Positions 46,741 to 59,615 of a stretch of DNA of 64,000 nt are shown piece by piece. This DNA comes from Symsagittifera roscoffensis (Eukaryota; Xenacoelomorpha; Acoela; Convolutidae), in assembly GCF_963678635.1 (NCBI RefSeq), contig NC_087067.1, forward strand, positions 19,351,639 through 19,415,638. The letters run 5' to 3'. Below the pieces are notes generated by a model. That model was not told where the DNA came from and searched no databases. It was given only the letters and a program-made list of their open reading frames with translations. Each line of letters opens with the position of its first letter. The first letter of the stretch is position 1. Position numbers and translations under genes: made by a program.

Positions 46741-49700
46741 CCCATAAAAAACGAGCATGCAATCATACCCTCACTCCTGGCCTAACCCACCCAAAGAGGA
46801 CACACACCCTGAGCATGCTTAATAGCCGGCCTAACTCACTTGCTAGAAATACGCTTTGTGAGCCACTCCTTCTTTTTGACAAGAGGTATTCAAGAATGAG
46901 TAACTCTTAAAAATAACAGAATTAAAATTAAAAGCTTTTGCGATAAGAACTAATAGAAATCATAACTAAATAACCGAATTGATGTAACCAATGCGAGAAC
47001 CAGCAGAAACAAGCTAGCACGAGAAGAGATAATCAAACGAGACATTCTTTTTATAAAGAAAAAATCTGGAGACAAAAGCTTGAGGACAGTTCAAAATACA
47101 ACGATTTACAGACAAAGGACGTCGACAAAAAGGAGAAATCCCAAACTTAGCTGGTACTAAGAAAAAAAAATCGGAAATTTTTTGCTACCAAAAACCAAGG
47201 TAAAAGGATTTTAGACATCAATTTAGCAGAAATTTGAGATTTCTTGAAGACTGTTCTTACAGTAACCACGAACTCAATCGACAAACAAAACCAATTTTTG
47301 GGCCGTAGACAAAAAAATCAAAATTTTTGGACAAATATCTTGAATTGAAACTAGCAAAAACTAGCAAAAACTGTGAATTTGGAGATTTAGAGAAATAAAC
47401 AATTAGGAAAAGTTATATTACCAACATGAGGAAAAAATGCAGCAGAAACTGTGCATTGGGTTTTCAGCCCCAGAAAATGTGTTGGCAAAGATCCTTGTCG
47501 AAAAAACAGCAGTAAAAATCATTAAAAAATTGCTAAAACTGCTGTAATTTTTTTCGGTTAAAAGCGGACCCTAACTAAAAATAGTAGGAAACGCAAAATG
47601 CTGAAACTTGGTCAACTATTCAGAAAAAAAAACCGTATCACTAGTCCAGTTAGAAATAGAAATCGTAAAAATTGTAGTCACAAGGGTCATTTTACTAAAC
47701 ACTGCAGATGTTCGCCTAGAAACCAACCAAACATGATGTAACAAAACTGAAATACACTGGTTCATCAACCACAAAAGGAAAAAACTCAGGACAACTTCAA
47801 ATTTGACGTAAAGTTGGATGAAATCTTAGTTTTAACTAGAGATAGCGATCATGAAGTTTATCAGAGTCCACCTAGCAAGAAAAGGAAAAAAATAAGCTGG
47901 AGAACGTTACCATGCCCTATTTAGGAATCAAAGTTTCTCAACAACAGTCACCACCCGCAAAATCGAATTCTCGGACGATCATAAAAAAGATTCCTGTCGG
48001 GACGCATTTTATAGAAATCAATTTAATTTATAGAAATCATTTTAAAATCAGATTTCTGTAACGTCATCGTTTACAAAACACCACAATAATGTACTGTCAT
48101 ATGGTGTATATCAAACATTATTCCAAACCTAAATACTATAAAAGGTAGTTCTAAAAATTTTGCGTAATTACGTATTTAACGAACAACTAAAAACGACAAG
48201 GAAAAAATAATTTCCAAATACTTATTCCATAAAACTAATGAATTGACTAAAATTTCGGGTTTCTCACAGAGGAAAACTGTCTACATCTTTGAAAAATGCT
48301 TCATATCCCCCATCGTCATGACCGCCAAAAGAGATGAATAGATCAAATTGGCCATAAAATCCAAACTGCGAACAAACAATATTTTGTAATAGGCACCGAA
48401 TGCCTTATGTTCAAATTGATTACTAACGTCGTAATGAAAATTAGTGGTCATGAAGAAAGTGAAGGCTGGTTTTCCTTGATTGACCTATATTTTGCATATT
48501 TTCATAAAACCACTATCAAAAAAGCCAGCTAACAATGAAATGTCTTTATAGTAGAAAACAAAGTAAGGGATTTTCAAGGTTTTGAAACAAAATTTTACCT
48601 GCTAGGAGACATGCCCAACCAGTTCTAACGATTTACGTATTGACTGATAGGTAAACTGGCAAAGATCCGCTGCTACTTTTGAACCACTGTCAGTAGATCA
48701 AAGGACCACTGTAAATTAGTTTCGGAAGTTTTGGTGACCTTAAGAGAGGATAGTTTATCCCATAAATCGGATAAGTTCAAGTTTCTAACCCATAAAACAT
48801 AGAGATATTGAGTTTGAGAGTTGATACTAAGGGAAACGCCCCTTCATAAATATATCTGATTTAAAGGTACACAAAGATGAAAGGTACACAAATGCATGAG
48901 GTAAAAATAACGTTAACGAGAACAGGCAATCGGTTCAATAAAATCAAACCGAAGGTGGCTTCGTTGTCACACGTTTTCACGAATGCAGAAGAACAAATAT
49001 TTTTACTGGTTAAATACGCAACATATAGCTTTTGAAAAAACTTATGGAGAAATCTGTAACACAGTTATGAACCTTATATGAAACCTTAAATATTAAATTA
49101 AAACAAGGGTGAAATGCGATGTTTTACGCCCAGAAAAAGACGATGGTGGGAATTGAAAGACAAAAGCTTTTGCGAGTAGATTTTACCAGAAGCCGAAATA
49201 AAAAACTGCAAAAACAATCTCGAATTAGTTAGATAATTTTGAGCATTGGATCAATTCAAATTGTATCCACTGCACCAACAATTTTCAATCATCATAAACC
49301 TTAAATTTCAGAAGGGGACCTTAGAGACCTTAAATACACTTAAAAGCACATTCTGGTCCGACTGGTTGGGCTGAAAAACTTTTACCCTGCAATTTTTTTT
49401 GTAGATTGTTTACCGGGTAGGGAAATGAGATTGGTTGATAATTCATCAAGACAAGCAAAAAAAGAGCCCGTACCAATTTCATACGATGATAGAAAATTTT
49501 CCACCACGTCGATTCACCAAATAATTCAATATGATTGCTCAAAACGACAGGAAGCAGAAAACTGCAAAAACAATCTCGAAAAAGTCTTGCAAAGTTTATA
49601 CTCTCACGCCAAAACTTCAGTGTGACAAAACTTCAGTGTGATAAGAACACCGTTCAAATGGAAATATCAGAAACACAAAACACAAAAACTCCCCTTCAAA

Positions 49701-51010
49701 TAATCCTACACGCTATACGTTTCGCAGAAAATCTTTCGCGAAGGACCATGTTCCGTTCAACTTTAGAACCATTATAAGACCTTAAATTAGAAAGCACAAA
49801 CTGTTACCAATTTTTTGGCAGGATATCATCCTTACAAAATTCATAGCATTTCCAAAAAAAACAAGATATAGTGTAGAAGAAAATTTAAGAAAAATCATCG
49901 ATGAAGTAAGGAAAGAGGACATCGTACAGCTGGGAGATTTTTATGAAACTTACTAGAACCACCTACACGTTACAGGAGGATGTTTGTAATTTGAAGGAAG
50001 AATTGCAATATCAGCTTGTATAAGAAAAACAATGTTACAATGTCTTCACGGCGCAAACCGTGGACAGTTCGCCATGAAAAGCCTAGCAATGCAAAATATC
50101 TAGTGGCCAAATATTTGTCATGAATTTGTGAAATTTGTACCAAATGTGTTAACGCAGATGAGGCTTCTGGTCACATAAGGAGGTCTGAGTAAACTAACGC
50201 CGACTGTGGAGGCCAACTAAGAAGGATATTGAATTTTGCTGGCCGCGTGCCTCTAACCTGGGGGACAAACAAGTACGTATTAGTGTGCGTTGAAGTCTTT
50301 CTTGATTTTTCAGCCCGGGTATTATCTAGCATTTCGTCAAAATTAATCAAAAACTTTCTTGGAAACTAGATAGCGCTACCTGGAATCACTAGACAAATTA
50401 GAAAAGACCAGGGGTCCAATTTTAATGCAAGAGAATTTCGAGAGTTTTGTCAAGGCCGAAAATGTAAAAGTGGTATTCAGCCCTGTGGGCAATCACAGAG
50501 ATACGGGACTGATCGAACGGCCAGTTAGAACTATAGCGAGCGGTTAATGGTCTAGATTCAAAGAAAGGCTAAACCATATGTGGATATGTCTTTAGCGGAA
50601 AATCAAAAACTCATAAAAACAAAACAGATCAATCAATTAAGTTCTCGCCTTTTGAAGCGCACTCCTGTAGAAGACGATATGGCACAATTTCGTCAAATAT
50701 CTTTCTTCAAGCAACCTAAATTGGAATAAATTCTTGTTATGAAAAGATAACGGAAAGGTGTCGCGAGAAAAAAACATGACTGGGACATTCCTGGCCATAT
50801 TGAGGATGCACATCGCGATGACAACTCCATAATCTCAGAGGATGTAGCCAACACATTGAAATTTGTGCTAACTATTTCCGAATCTCCAGGCAAAGTTCAT
50901 CTTCGTTCAGAAAAAAAACTTGGGAGTAACGAATCCCATACTGAATGCCACATCGGATAAGCCCATTGCGTATAAAAAATTTCACGATATGGAAAAGGTT
51001 GAAGATTTTT
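46741..51010 (+). mobile_element. Gypsy fossil E3, unit A
   Basis: The leader contains two gagcatgc words in the stretch 46755-46820. A gag zinc knuckle lies near 47665-47715 (NCSHKGHFTKHC, the C-x2-C-x4-H-x4-C type). Pol traces follow, an RNase H/linker region near 49400-49640 and an integrase near 50030-50690 (core words SPVGNHRDTGLIERPVRT). Strongly decayed, with dozens of interruptions. It shares gene order and integrase style with E1 at 2880-6300, so it is a related Ty3/Gypsy family, in the same direction as E2. Confidence 0.7.
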
Positions 51011-52190
51011 AAAACAAACCTACGAGGAATCACCTGTTTCCATCAGAACCCGGAACCGCCCGAGAATACATCAATCACCCAACTCATACCAATACTACAA
51101 AATTCCTCCAAGTAATCTTACCCTTCTTTCTTCAGTATACATATAACCACTCCGACCCTAACCCTGAACCACACAATTTTGTAGACGAACATGTATTAAT
51201 CCCTACACTCCATTGGAAATCCTATTATTTTTTTTACAAATCCCTTGCTTTACCACTCCTTAACACAGCAGAATACATTGAAAGAAATAAAACTGAACTA
51301 TTTAAACTAACTACAGCACTAACCCCTCAACAATTCACGCAAAAAAATTACTAAAAACATTCACCTCACCCCGAGCTAACGAGTATTGTATCGACTTTTG
51401 TGATCACAATATCATCAGACCTAACCAAGATCAATTCCTTGACGACGATCAATTCGCTAACCCACAATTTACTGAAATTTTTAAAATTAAAACACCTTAT
51501 TTATTCATACTAGGCAAAAACACGATCACATTATTTCAGAAGCACTATCTGGCATCCAAGCTTAGAAATCATTTTATGAAAAATTTGAAATCTTTTCACA
51601 AACTTTTCACTTCCTTACACCAAAAGAACGTGATTTGCACTGTTCACACGACATCATGTTGAGAACTAAACAGACACACACCTACACTTATTATCGATTC
51701 ATACAAAATCATTTTGACTTACACACACCATCACGAAAATCCCATCACCGATTTCAATTCATTAACTCCAAATACACATCACCGTTTTTTCTTAATTTCA
51801 TATATTGTATTAAAAATAGTAACCTTCAGGGCAACCTTTATAACTATGACCCCATCACGCAAATGTATATATTCTGTCTCCTCGCCAAAACCTTCAACGT
51901 AGAAGAGTCCCGAACACTCGTTGTCCCGCATGAATACATTCAGACGATAGAAATACCTATTTTCGAATTTATCCACAACACTAAATACAATCACAAACTT
52001 TACAATTTAATCCAAAACACACCTTATGATTTTTTCGGTGGCAATGAAGAACTAAAAACCATTAAGGCACTCCAATTGCTTCGGCCACTGCTTCAGACTA
52101 AAAATATCTTTCGCATATTAGCAAAACTACTAACCACATCTGATGTCATTCACGATGTTTTTCCTCATGGCTTCTTTCCTGACGAATAAG
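51011..52190 (+). pseudogene. ORFX, copy 2, with a 184-codon open stretch
   Basis: The left part (51011-51630) codes, in interrupted frames, a sequence not present upstream of copy 1. From 51690 it matches the domain part of copy 1. The open stretch 51635-52189 includes RKSHHRFQFINSKY, NTPYDFFGGNEELKTIKAL and SDVIHDVFPHGFFPDE. No family was recognised: it is rich in Phe, Tyr, His and Asn, with no signal peptide or transmembrane helix. It follows E3 unit A directly, so the unit boundary at about 51010 joins the end of a Gypsy fossil to the middle of an ORFX-bearing element. Confidence 0.5.
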
Positions 52191-52767
52191 GTAAATATGA
52201 ATTGAATACTTTAAAACTAACTAATTCAAAAAACAACTAACCATTCTCCATAATATGTCTTTCATTTCCTTTAATCTTCAAATCACGATCATCTACAAAC
52301 AAGAAAAAACAAATAAAATTGCAAAACTCTTTTTATAAATTATCAATTTTCCTAACAAACCGCACTAAATGATGCAGTAAAATTCCTTCTCCACAGTAGT
52401 AAAATAATCTATGAATTATTTTTCCCAATGTACTAAATTTAATTACGATGAAAATCAATTAATAATTTAAACCCATACAAAACAGTAAGATTCAACATTC
52501 AACTAGTAAATTTATACAGGAAGAGAGCAGTACTAACGTTTTATATTGTTTCTTTATTTTCAGTCGCACAAGAATTCTAACCAAACTCGCACAGCTCGCC
52601 CAAGACGAATTGTTTAAAATAATGAATTCAGATTTTAACTTTCACTAACAACAACTCAAACAAGCGATTACAAGTTTCCAACTTTCTCTTAACCCGGTTG
52701 GAAAGGAATAATATGATAACCCAAACTAACCAACACAGCTTACTAAACACTATAAACCACAAACTAC

Positions 52768-53010
52768 TAGCATAACTAAGAAAAGAAAACCCAAGGTACC
52801 CAAACCGGATTAAACAAGCTTAAGAACTGGATAATTTATTTTTTTGAAGACTATTGACAAGTCTAAAAAAGAAATAGTAAAACACCAAAAAATCGCAAGA
52901 CAAACCCATACCAAACGCTTTGATTCTTAAGAAAAGGACACAACCAAAACAACAAATGGAAAAAAAACACGAACGAAGATAATATAAAACGTTAACACAA
53001 AACAGGACCC
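52768..53010 (+). other. Segment present only in duplication unit B (first)
   Basis: In unit A the words ccacaaactataaacccca are continuous, while in unit B about 240 bp of A-rich sequence lies between them. No coding signal, inverted ends or duplication of target bases was obvious by eye. It may be sequence of the original element kept in B, or an insertion. Confidence 0.6.
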
Positions 53011-53039
53011 CATAAAAAACGAGCATGCAACCATATCCT

Positions 53040-56000
53040 CAGTCCTGGCCTAACCCACCCGAAGAGGACACCCTGAGCATGCTTAATAGCCGGCCTAACC
53101 CACCGTGCTAGAAACACGCTTTGCGAGCCAATCCTTCTTTTTTACAAGAGGTATTCAAGAGTGAGTAACTCTTAAAAATAACAGAATTAAAGTTAAAAGC
53201 TTTTGCGATAAGAACTAATAGAAATCATAACTAAAAAACCGAATTTACAAAAAAAATTTTTATGTAAAATATATAATGCAGTATATAGATCATACACGAC
53301 CACGAAGACGAGCATCAAGAAACTAGACGACCCCCGTACATTCAATCTACAGAATGGCTAAACACAACCGATATGCCGCTCACAAACACAACTCAAAAGG
53401 ATTTGAAGTACGACTTAACAATACTTCTCAAAATACGTCTCAAATTCGTTGTTTCACATTCTAGCTGAATCTCATTTTTTTTATATGGTGCCAACAAATG
53501 AGCTGAGTCTACATGGATTAGAATTTTTGTGTAGTGAGTAGTCGAACGACAATCAATTATTATCATCAATTATCGAAAATGTTCTAAATTTACCGTTCAG
53601 AAACGAGTTGATGTAACCAATGGGAGGACCAGCGGAAGCAACCGATCACGAGAAGAGATAATCGAACGAGTCATTCTTTTTATAAAAAAAAATCTGGAGA
53701 CAAAAACTTGAGGACAGTTCAAAATACAACAATTTACAGACAAAGGACGTCGACAAAAAGGTAAAATCCCAAACTTTTTCGCTCTCAAAAACCAAGGTAA
53801 AAGGGTTTTAGACTTCAATTTAGCAGAAATTTGAGATTTCTTGAAGACTATTCTTACAGTAACCACGAACTCAATCGACAAACAAAACCAATTTTTGAGC
53901 CGTAGACAAAAAAATCAAAAAATTTTTGGACAAAATTCTTGATTTGAAACTAGCAAAAACTAGCAAAAACTGTGAATTGGGAGATTTAAAGAAATAAACA
54001 ATCAGGAAAAGTTTCATTATCAACATGAGAAAAAAATGCAGCAGAAATTGTGCCTTGGGTTTTCAGCCCCATAAAATGAGTTGGCAAAGATCCTTGTCAA
54101 AAAAACAGCAATAAAAATCATCAACAAATTGCTAAAACTGCTGTAATTTTTTTCGGTTAAAAGCGAACCCTAACTGCGGTCAACTATTCAGAAAAAAAAC
54201 CGTATCACTAGTCCAGTTAGAAATAGAAATAGTAACAATTGTAGTTACAAGGGTCATTTTACTACACACTGCAGATGTTCGCCTAGAAACCAACCAAACG
54301 TGATATAACATAACTGAAATACCCTGGTTGATCAACCAAAGTAGGACGAAACTCAGGACAACTCCAAATTTAACGTAAAGTTGGATGAAATCTTAGTTTT
54401 AACTAGAGATAGCGATCAGGAAATTTATCAGAGTCCACCTAGCAAGAAATGGAAAAAAAATAAGCTGGAGAACGTTACCATGCCCTATTTAGGAATCAAG
54501 TTTCTCAACAACAGTCACCACCCGCAAAATTGACTTCTCGGACGATCATGAAAAAGATTCCTGTCGGGACGCACTTTATAGAAATCAATTTTTTTTATAG
54601 AAATCAATTTTATAGCAATCATTTTATAGAAAACAATTTACAATCAGATGTCTGTAACGTCAGCGTTTTCAAAACACCACAATAATGTACTGTCAAATGC
54701 TGTATAACAAACATTATTTCAAATCTAAATACTGTAAATGGTAGTTCTAAAAATTTTTGCATAATTACGTATTTAACGAACAACTAAAAACGACAAGGAA
54801 AAAAAATTTCCAAATACCTATTCCATAAAACTAATGAATTGACTAAAATTTCGGGATTCTCACAGAGGAAAACTATGTACATCTTTGAAAAACGCTTCAT
54901 ATCCCCCATCGTCATGACCGCTAAAAGAGATGATTCGATCAAATTGGCCATAAAATCCAAAATGCGGACAAACAATATTTTGTAATAGGTACCGAATGCC
55001 TAATGTTTAAATTGATTACTAACGTCGTAATGAAAATTAGTGGTCATGAAGAAAGTGAAGTCTGATTTTCATTCATTGACTTAACTTTTGCATATTTCCT
55101 AAAACCACTATCGAAAAAGCCAGCTAACAATGAAATGTCATTATAGTAGAAAACAAAGTAACGGATTTTCAAGGTTTTGAAACAAAATTTTACCTGCTAG
55201 GAGACATGCCCAACAAGTTCTAACGATTTACGTATTGACTGATAAGTAAACTGTCAAAGATCCGCTGCTACTTTTGAACCACTGTCAGTAGATCAAAGGA
55301 CCACTGTAAATTAGTTTCGGATGTTCTGGTGACCTTAAGAGAGGATAGTTTATACCTTAAATCGGATAAGTTCAAGTTTCTAGCCCATAAAATATAGAGA
55401 TATTGAGTTTGAGAGTTGATACTAAGGGAAACGCCCCTTCATAAATATATCTGATTTAAAGGTACACAAAGGTTAAAGGTACACAAAGGCATGAGGTAAA
55501 AATAACGTTAATGAGAACAGGCAATCGGCTCAATAAAATCAATCCGAAGGTGGCTTCGTTGTCACACGTTTTCACGAATGCAGAAGAACAAATAGTTTTA
55601 CTGGTTAAATACACAACTTATAGCTTTTGAAAAAACTTTTGGAGAAATCTGTAACACAGTTATGAACCTTATATGAAACCTTGCATCGGTGAAATGCGAT
55701 GCTTTACGCTCAGAAAAAGACGATGGCGGGAATTGGAAGACAAAAGCTTTTGCGAGTAGATTTTACCAGAAGCCGAAATAAAAAACTGCAAAAACAATCT
55801 CGAATTAGTTAGATAATTTTGAGCATTGGATCAATTTAAATTGTATCCACTGCACCAACAATTTTCAATCATCATAATTCTTAAATTTCAGAAGGGGACC
55901 TTAGAGACCTTAAATACACTTAAGAGCACAGTCTGGTCCGACTGGTTGGGCTCACAAACTTTTACCCTGCAATTATTTTTTGTAGATTGTTTACCGGGTA

Positions 56001-57745
56001 AGGAAATGAGATTGGTTGATAATTCATCAAGACAAGCAACAAAGGAGCCCATACCAATTTCATACGATGATAGAAAATTTTCCACCACGTCGATTCACCA
56101 AATAATTCAATATGATTGCTCAAAAGGACAGGAAGCAGAAAACGAGAACAAATGAACGCGAAAATCAAATAAAGGTTGCTGCAGAAGTCTTGCAAAGTTT
56201 ATACTCTCACGCGAAAACTTCAGTGTGACAAAACTTCAGTGTGATAAGAACACCGTTCAAATGGAACAATCAGAAACACAAAACCTCCCATGCAAATAAT
56301 CCTACACGGCTATACGTTTCGCAGAAAATCTTTTGCGAAGGACCATGTTCCGTTCAATTTTAGAACCATTATAAGTCCTTAAATTGGAAAGCACAAACTG
56401 TTATCAATTTTTTGGCAGGATATCATCCTTCCAAGATTCGTGGCATTTCCTAAAAAAAAAACAAGATATAGTGTTGAAGAAAAATTAAGAAAAATCATCG
56501 ATGAAGTAAGGAAAGAGGACATCGTACAGCTGGGAGATTTTTATGAAACTTACTAGAACCACCTACACGTTACAGGAGGATGTTTGTAATTTGATAGAAA
56601 AATTGCAATATCAGCTTGTATAAGAAAATCAATGTTACAATGTCTTCAAGGCTTAAACCGTGGACAGTTCGCCATGAAAAGCCTAGCAATGCAAAATATC
56701 TAGTGGCCAAATATTTGTCATGAATTTGTGAAAATTGTACCGAATGTGTTAACGCAGGTGAGAAAAAGAAACTTCTGGTCTTATTAGGAGGTCTGGGTAA
56801 ACTAACGCCGACCGTAGAGGCCAACCAAGAAGGATATTGAATTTTGCTGGCCGCCTGCCTCTAACTTGGGGGACAAACAAATACGTATTAGTGTGCGTTG
56901 AAGGTTTTCTAGATTTTTCAGCCCGGGTATTATCTAGCATTTCGTCAAAATCAATCAAAAACTTTCTTGAAAACTAGATAGCGCTACCTGGAATCCCTAG
57001 ACGAATAAGAAAAGACCAGGGGTCCGATTTTATTGCAAGAGAAATTCGAGAGTTTTGTCAAGACCGAAAATGTAAAAGTGGTATTCAGCCCTGTGGGCAA
57101 TCACAGAGATACGGGACTGATCGAACGGCCAGTTAGAACTATAGCGAGCGGTTAATGGTCTAGATTCAAAGAAAGGCTAAACCATATGTGGATCTGTCTT
57201 TAGCGGAAAATCAAAAACTCATAAAAACAAAACAGATCAATCAATTAAGTTCTCGCCTTTTGAAGCGCACTCCTGTAGAAGACGATATGGCACAATTTTG
57301 TCAAATATCTTTCTTCAAGCAACCTAAATTGGAATAAATTCTTGTTATGAAAAGATAACGGAAAGGTGTCGCGAGAAAAAAAAATGACTGGGACATTCCT
57401 GGCCATATTGAGGATGCACATCGCGATGACAACTCCATAATCTCAGAGGATGTAGCCAACACATTGAAATTTGTGCTAACTATTTCCGAATTTCCAGGCA
57501 AAGTTCATCTTCGTTCAGAAAAAAAAACTTGGGAGTAATGAATCCCATACTGAATGCCACGTCGGATAAGCCCTTTGTGTATAAAAAAAATCAAGATATG
57601 GAAAAGGATGAAGATTTTTATAGAATACTTGGGAAGAAAATCATAAGGGAAAGCGATCAAACTATTACACTTAAAATAACCAACTTATCTGTGACTCTAA
57701 TTGAGCCGTGTAAAAACCGACCGAAGCAAAATCCGATGCAATAAA
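53040..57745 (+). mobile_element. Gypsy fossil E3, unit B
   Basis: It has the same parts as unit A: leader, gag zinc knuckle near 54235-54290, pol traces, the 49400-like block at 55960-56160 and an integrase near 56640-57300. It extends further right than A, into an open stretch (57529-57744; MGVMNPILNATSDKPF...) lying where the pol end would be. Many interruptions. The duplication is younger than the decay, since A and B share most of their interruptions. Confidence 0.7.
53235..53610 (+). other. Segment present only in duplication unit B (second)
   Basis: Unit A reads accgaattgatgtaaccaatg without interruption; unit B has about 370 bp between accgaatt and gagttgatgtaaccaatg. The segment is less A-rich than its surroundings (cgaccacgaagacgagcatc). 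No coding or repeat signature was recognised. Confidence 0.6.
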
Positions 57746-58593
57746 GATCATTTTTTAAAATTTTAAGCGACAAAAGGACATAGGACATTCAAAAACATAA
57801 AATAAACATATAGGTGAAATTCGAAGGGCTACATATCGCGAGAAGAACTCCGGCTTTGAATAGTTCAAACGAGACCTTGCAAAGTTAGGGTCTTTTTCCG
57901 TTAGGGGCGGAAAAAAAAGAGTCAACCCATCGGAGCAACCCGGACCAGTCGAAATGAGAGAAGAGGGCGTCGTTTTACAGATGCCGATAGATATCTCAAC
58001 TGAGATAGCGTCCAATAAAGACGTGAGCGACCTTGTCCTACTTAGGGATCTGAGAGCAGCAATCCTAAGGGTTTTATGCAAACCACTGCTACGGACAAAT
58101 AGATTAAATCGAAAAAGACAAAAATCAAAAAAATCGAACAACCGACTAACAAGAATGAGAAGAACCCCAAAATTTCGATACAGACTACTCAAGACATGGA
58201 AAACCTCTAAATTAGATTCGAGATTTGCCTCTCATACCACTGAATAGTCAAGAAGAAAGTGAGATTTGACCGATAGATCAATTAGCGGGGGACCGAAACA
58301 CCATCATAACACTTTCATTTTCGAAAGACAACACGTTGACGGAATCGACCAGCGGCCAACCCGTCCAGACACTCAAAAATTGCTTCGCAGTAAAGCTTCT
58401 TCACCAATGAAGTCCCCCCCCCCCCCGCAAAATTACCCCCCCCCCCCCCCGCAAAACAACCCCCCCCCCCCGCAAGGACGAGATACCAAGCAAACATGAA
58501 TCGACATGCTTTAAAACTCCCCAACTTCGATTCAAAATTGGAAGCTTTAACCATCGAAGTTCAGAACCCACGCGTCACTTGCAGAGATCTTAC
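57746..58593 (+). other. Unassigned stretch, probably the 3' part of E3 or a next element
   Basis: An open stretch of 97 codons (57954-58247) is Arg/Lys-rich at its end (NRLNRKRQKSKKSNNRL), and a second one (58266-58499) ends in the proline runs coded by poly-C. A short frame before the gap reads KLPNFDSKLEAL, reminiscent of the start of some retroelement Gag proteins, but it is cut by the gap. Base composition is less AT-rich than the E3 fossil to its left. I cannot assign a family. Confidence 0.35.
58414..58471 (+). repeat. Three poly-C tracts separated by gcaaaa spacers
   Basis: Runs of 13, 15 and 12 C at 58414-58426, 58436-58450 and 58460-58471, each followed by gcaa. The minus strand has matching G runs, which can form G-quadruplexes; the plus strand can form an i-motif. 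Such runs are difficult for polymerases and sequencers, and the assembly gap begins 122 bp further. Confidence 0.95.
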
Positions 58594-58793
58594 NNNNNNN
58601 NNNNNNNNNNNNNNNNNNNNNNNNNNNNNNNNNNNNNNNNNNNNNNNNNNNNNNNNNNNNNNNNNNNNNNNNNNNNNNNNNNNNNNNNNNNNNNNNNNNN
58701 NNNNNNNNNNNNNNNNNNNNNNNNNNNNNNNNNNNNNNNNNNNNNNNNNNNNNNNNNNNNNNNNNNNNNNNNNNNNNNNNNNNNNNNNNNNNN
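58594..58793. other. Assembly gap of 200 N
   Basis: Exactly 200 undetermined bases, a round size that suggests a placeholder of unknown true length. Reading frames shown through it are meaningless. Confidence 1.
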
Positions 58794-59403
58794 GAATTTT
58801 TAATATCTACAAATGTCAAAAAATATTGCAATAAGTCGATTAAATATATGTATCAAAAATTGTCAAAAATATCGTACTACATTTTTTCAAAGTCAAAAAA
58901 ACCTCTAGCCGAGATATCAGCCACTTATAATGAAAGAACAATTTAAGAACAATTTTAAGCTAACTTATTGAATTGCATCGTTTACAAAACAATTTTTTTT
59001 CAACTTTTAGCTAAACTTGAGTCGGAATAGCAAACAATTCCTGACAGTTTTTCTCGGAACCTTGAAAGTTTTTCTTTTTTGATATTTCTGGCTACAAACC
59101 GACTGACTACTGAGAGTGATTTAATATTAAACTTCGCTAACTCCAACAATTTTTTTGAGGTAACCTAATTCGGCTTAGACAACCCACTCTACAACATGGT
59201 TTCTTCATAATTCCTTACAAAGCTATTTTTCTCTACCTAACTTTAAGTATTTAAGTATTCAGGGGCAAATCTAGAATTTTCTTGAGGGGAATTTTTTACA
59301 GAAAAATTCTGGAATTTTGTCAAGCTTTTTTCAAGCCGACCAAATTGACTTTTCGACTCTCACAAAATAGTAAAAATAAAATTTTCGTGTTTATCTTCAG
59401 TAG
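58794..59403. other. AT-rich DNA without recognised feature
   Basis: Between the gap and the foldback element. No coding, RNA or repeat signature was recognised. A/T homopolymers are frequent. Confidence 0.5.
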
Positions 59404-59615
59404 TATTGTATCGTGTCCCGGATCCTAAGGGGGGGGGTCCTTCCTAAGGGGGGGTCCTCACGTAAAGCAAAATCCTAGGAAAGGGGTCCTTAATTTTTTG
59501 GAGGACCCCTATCCTAAGATTTTGTAAATGATCGCAAGTTCCCACCCCTAAAGTAAAAGACCCCCTCCTTAGGATCTTGTTAAGCTGAGCTCAACAACCG
59601 GGACGCGATACAATA
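59404..59615. mobile_element. Foldback (MITE-like) element, about 212 bp
   Basis: The outer arms tattgtatcgtgtcccgg (59404-59421) and ccgggacgcgatacaata (59598-59615) are inverted copies with one mismatch. Inside, ggatcctaagg-G run-tcc is mirrored by gaccccctccttaggatc, and aaaatcctaggaaaggggtcc is mirrored by ggacccctatcctaagatttt around a short loop. Nearly the whole unit could fold into one long hairpin. No coding capacity. This fits a non-autonomous DNA transposon of foldback type. The target duplication is not clear. Confidence 0.8.

Larger units (their letters stand above)
45660..51010 (+). repeat. Tandem segmental duplication, unit A
   Basis: It contains the ORFX domain part, an AT-rich tail (46211-46740) and a Gypsy fossil (46740-51010). 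It matches unit B (51690 onward) nearly line for line, with offset 6030 bp at the start (45684 to 51714) growing to about 6608 bp (50693 to 57301) because unit B carries two extra segments. In two sampled 60-bp lines near 50401-50520, one differs at four sites and one at none. Confidence 0.9.
51690..57600 (+). repeat. Tandem segmental duplication, unit B
   Basis: Second copy of unit A. It includes the ORFX domain part (51690-52190), the AT-rich tail (52200-52760) and Gypsy fossil E3. Two stretches lack a partner in unit A: about 52768-53010 and about 53235-53610. Either they were inserted in B or lost from A. The right end passes the point where unit A stops. Confidence 0.9.

Noticed and set aside
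58315-58554. Gly-rich minus-strand frame (GGGGG runs)
   Set aside because: It is only the complement of the poly-C tracts.
58496-58834. Frames running through the N gap
   Set aside because: Undetermined bases cannot support a reading frame.
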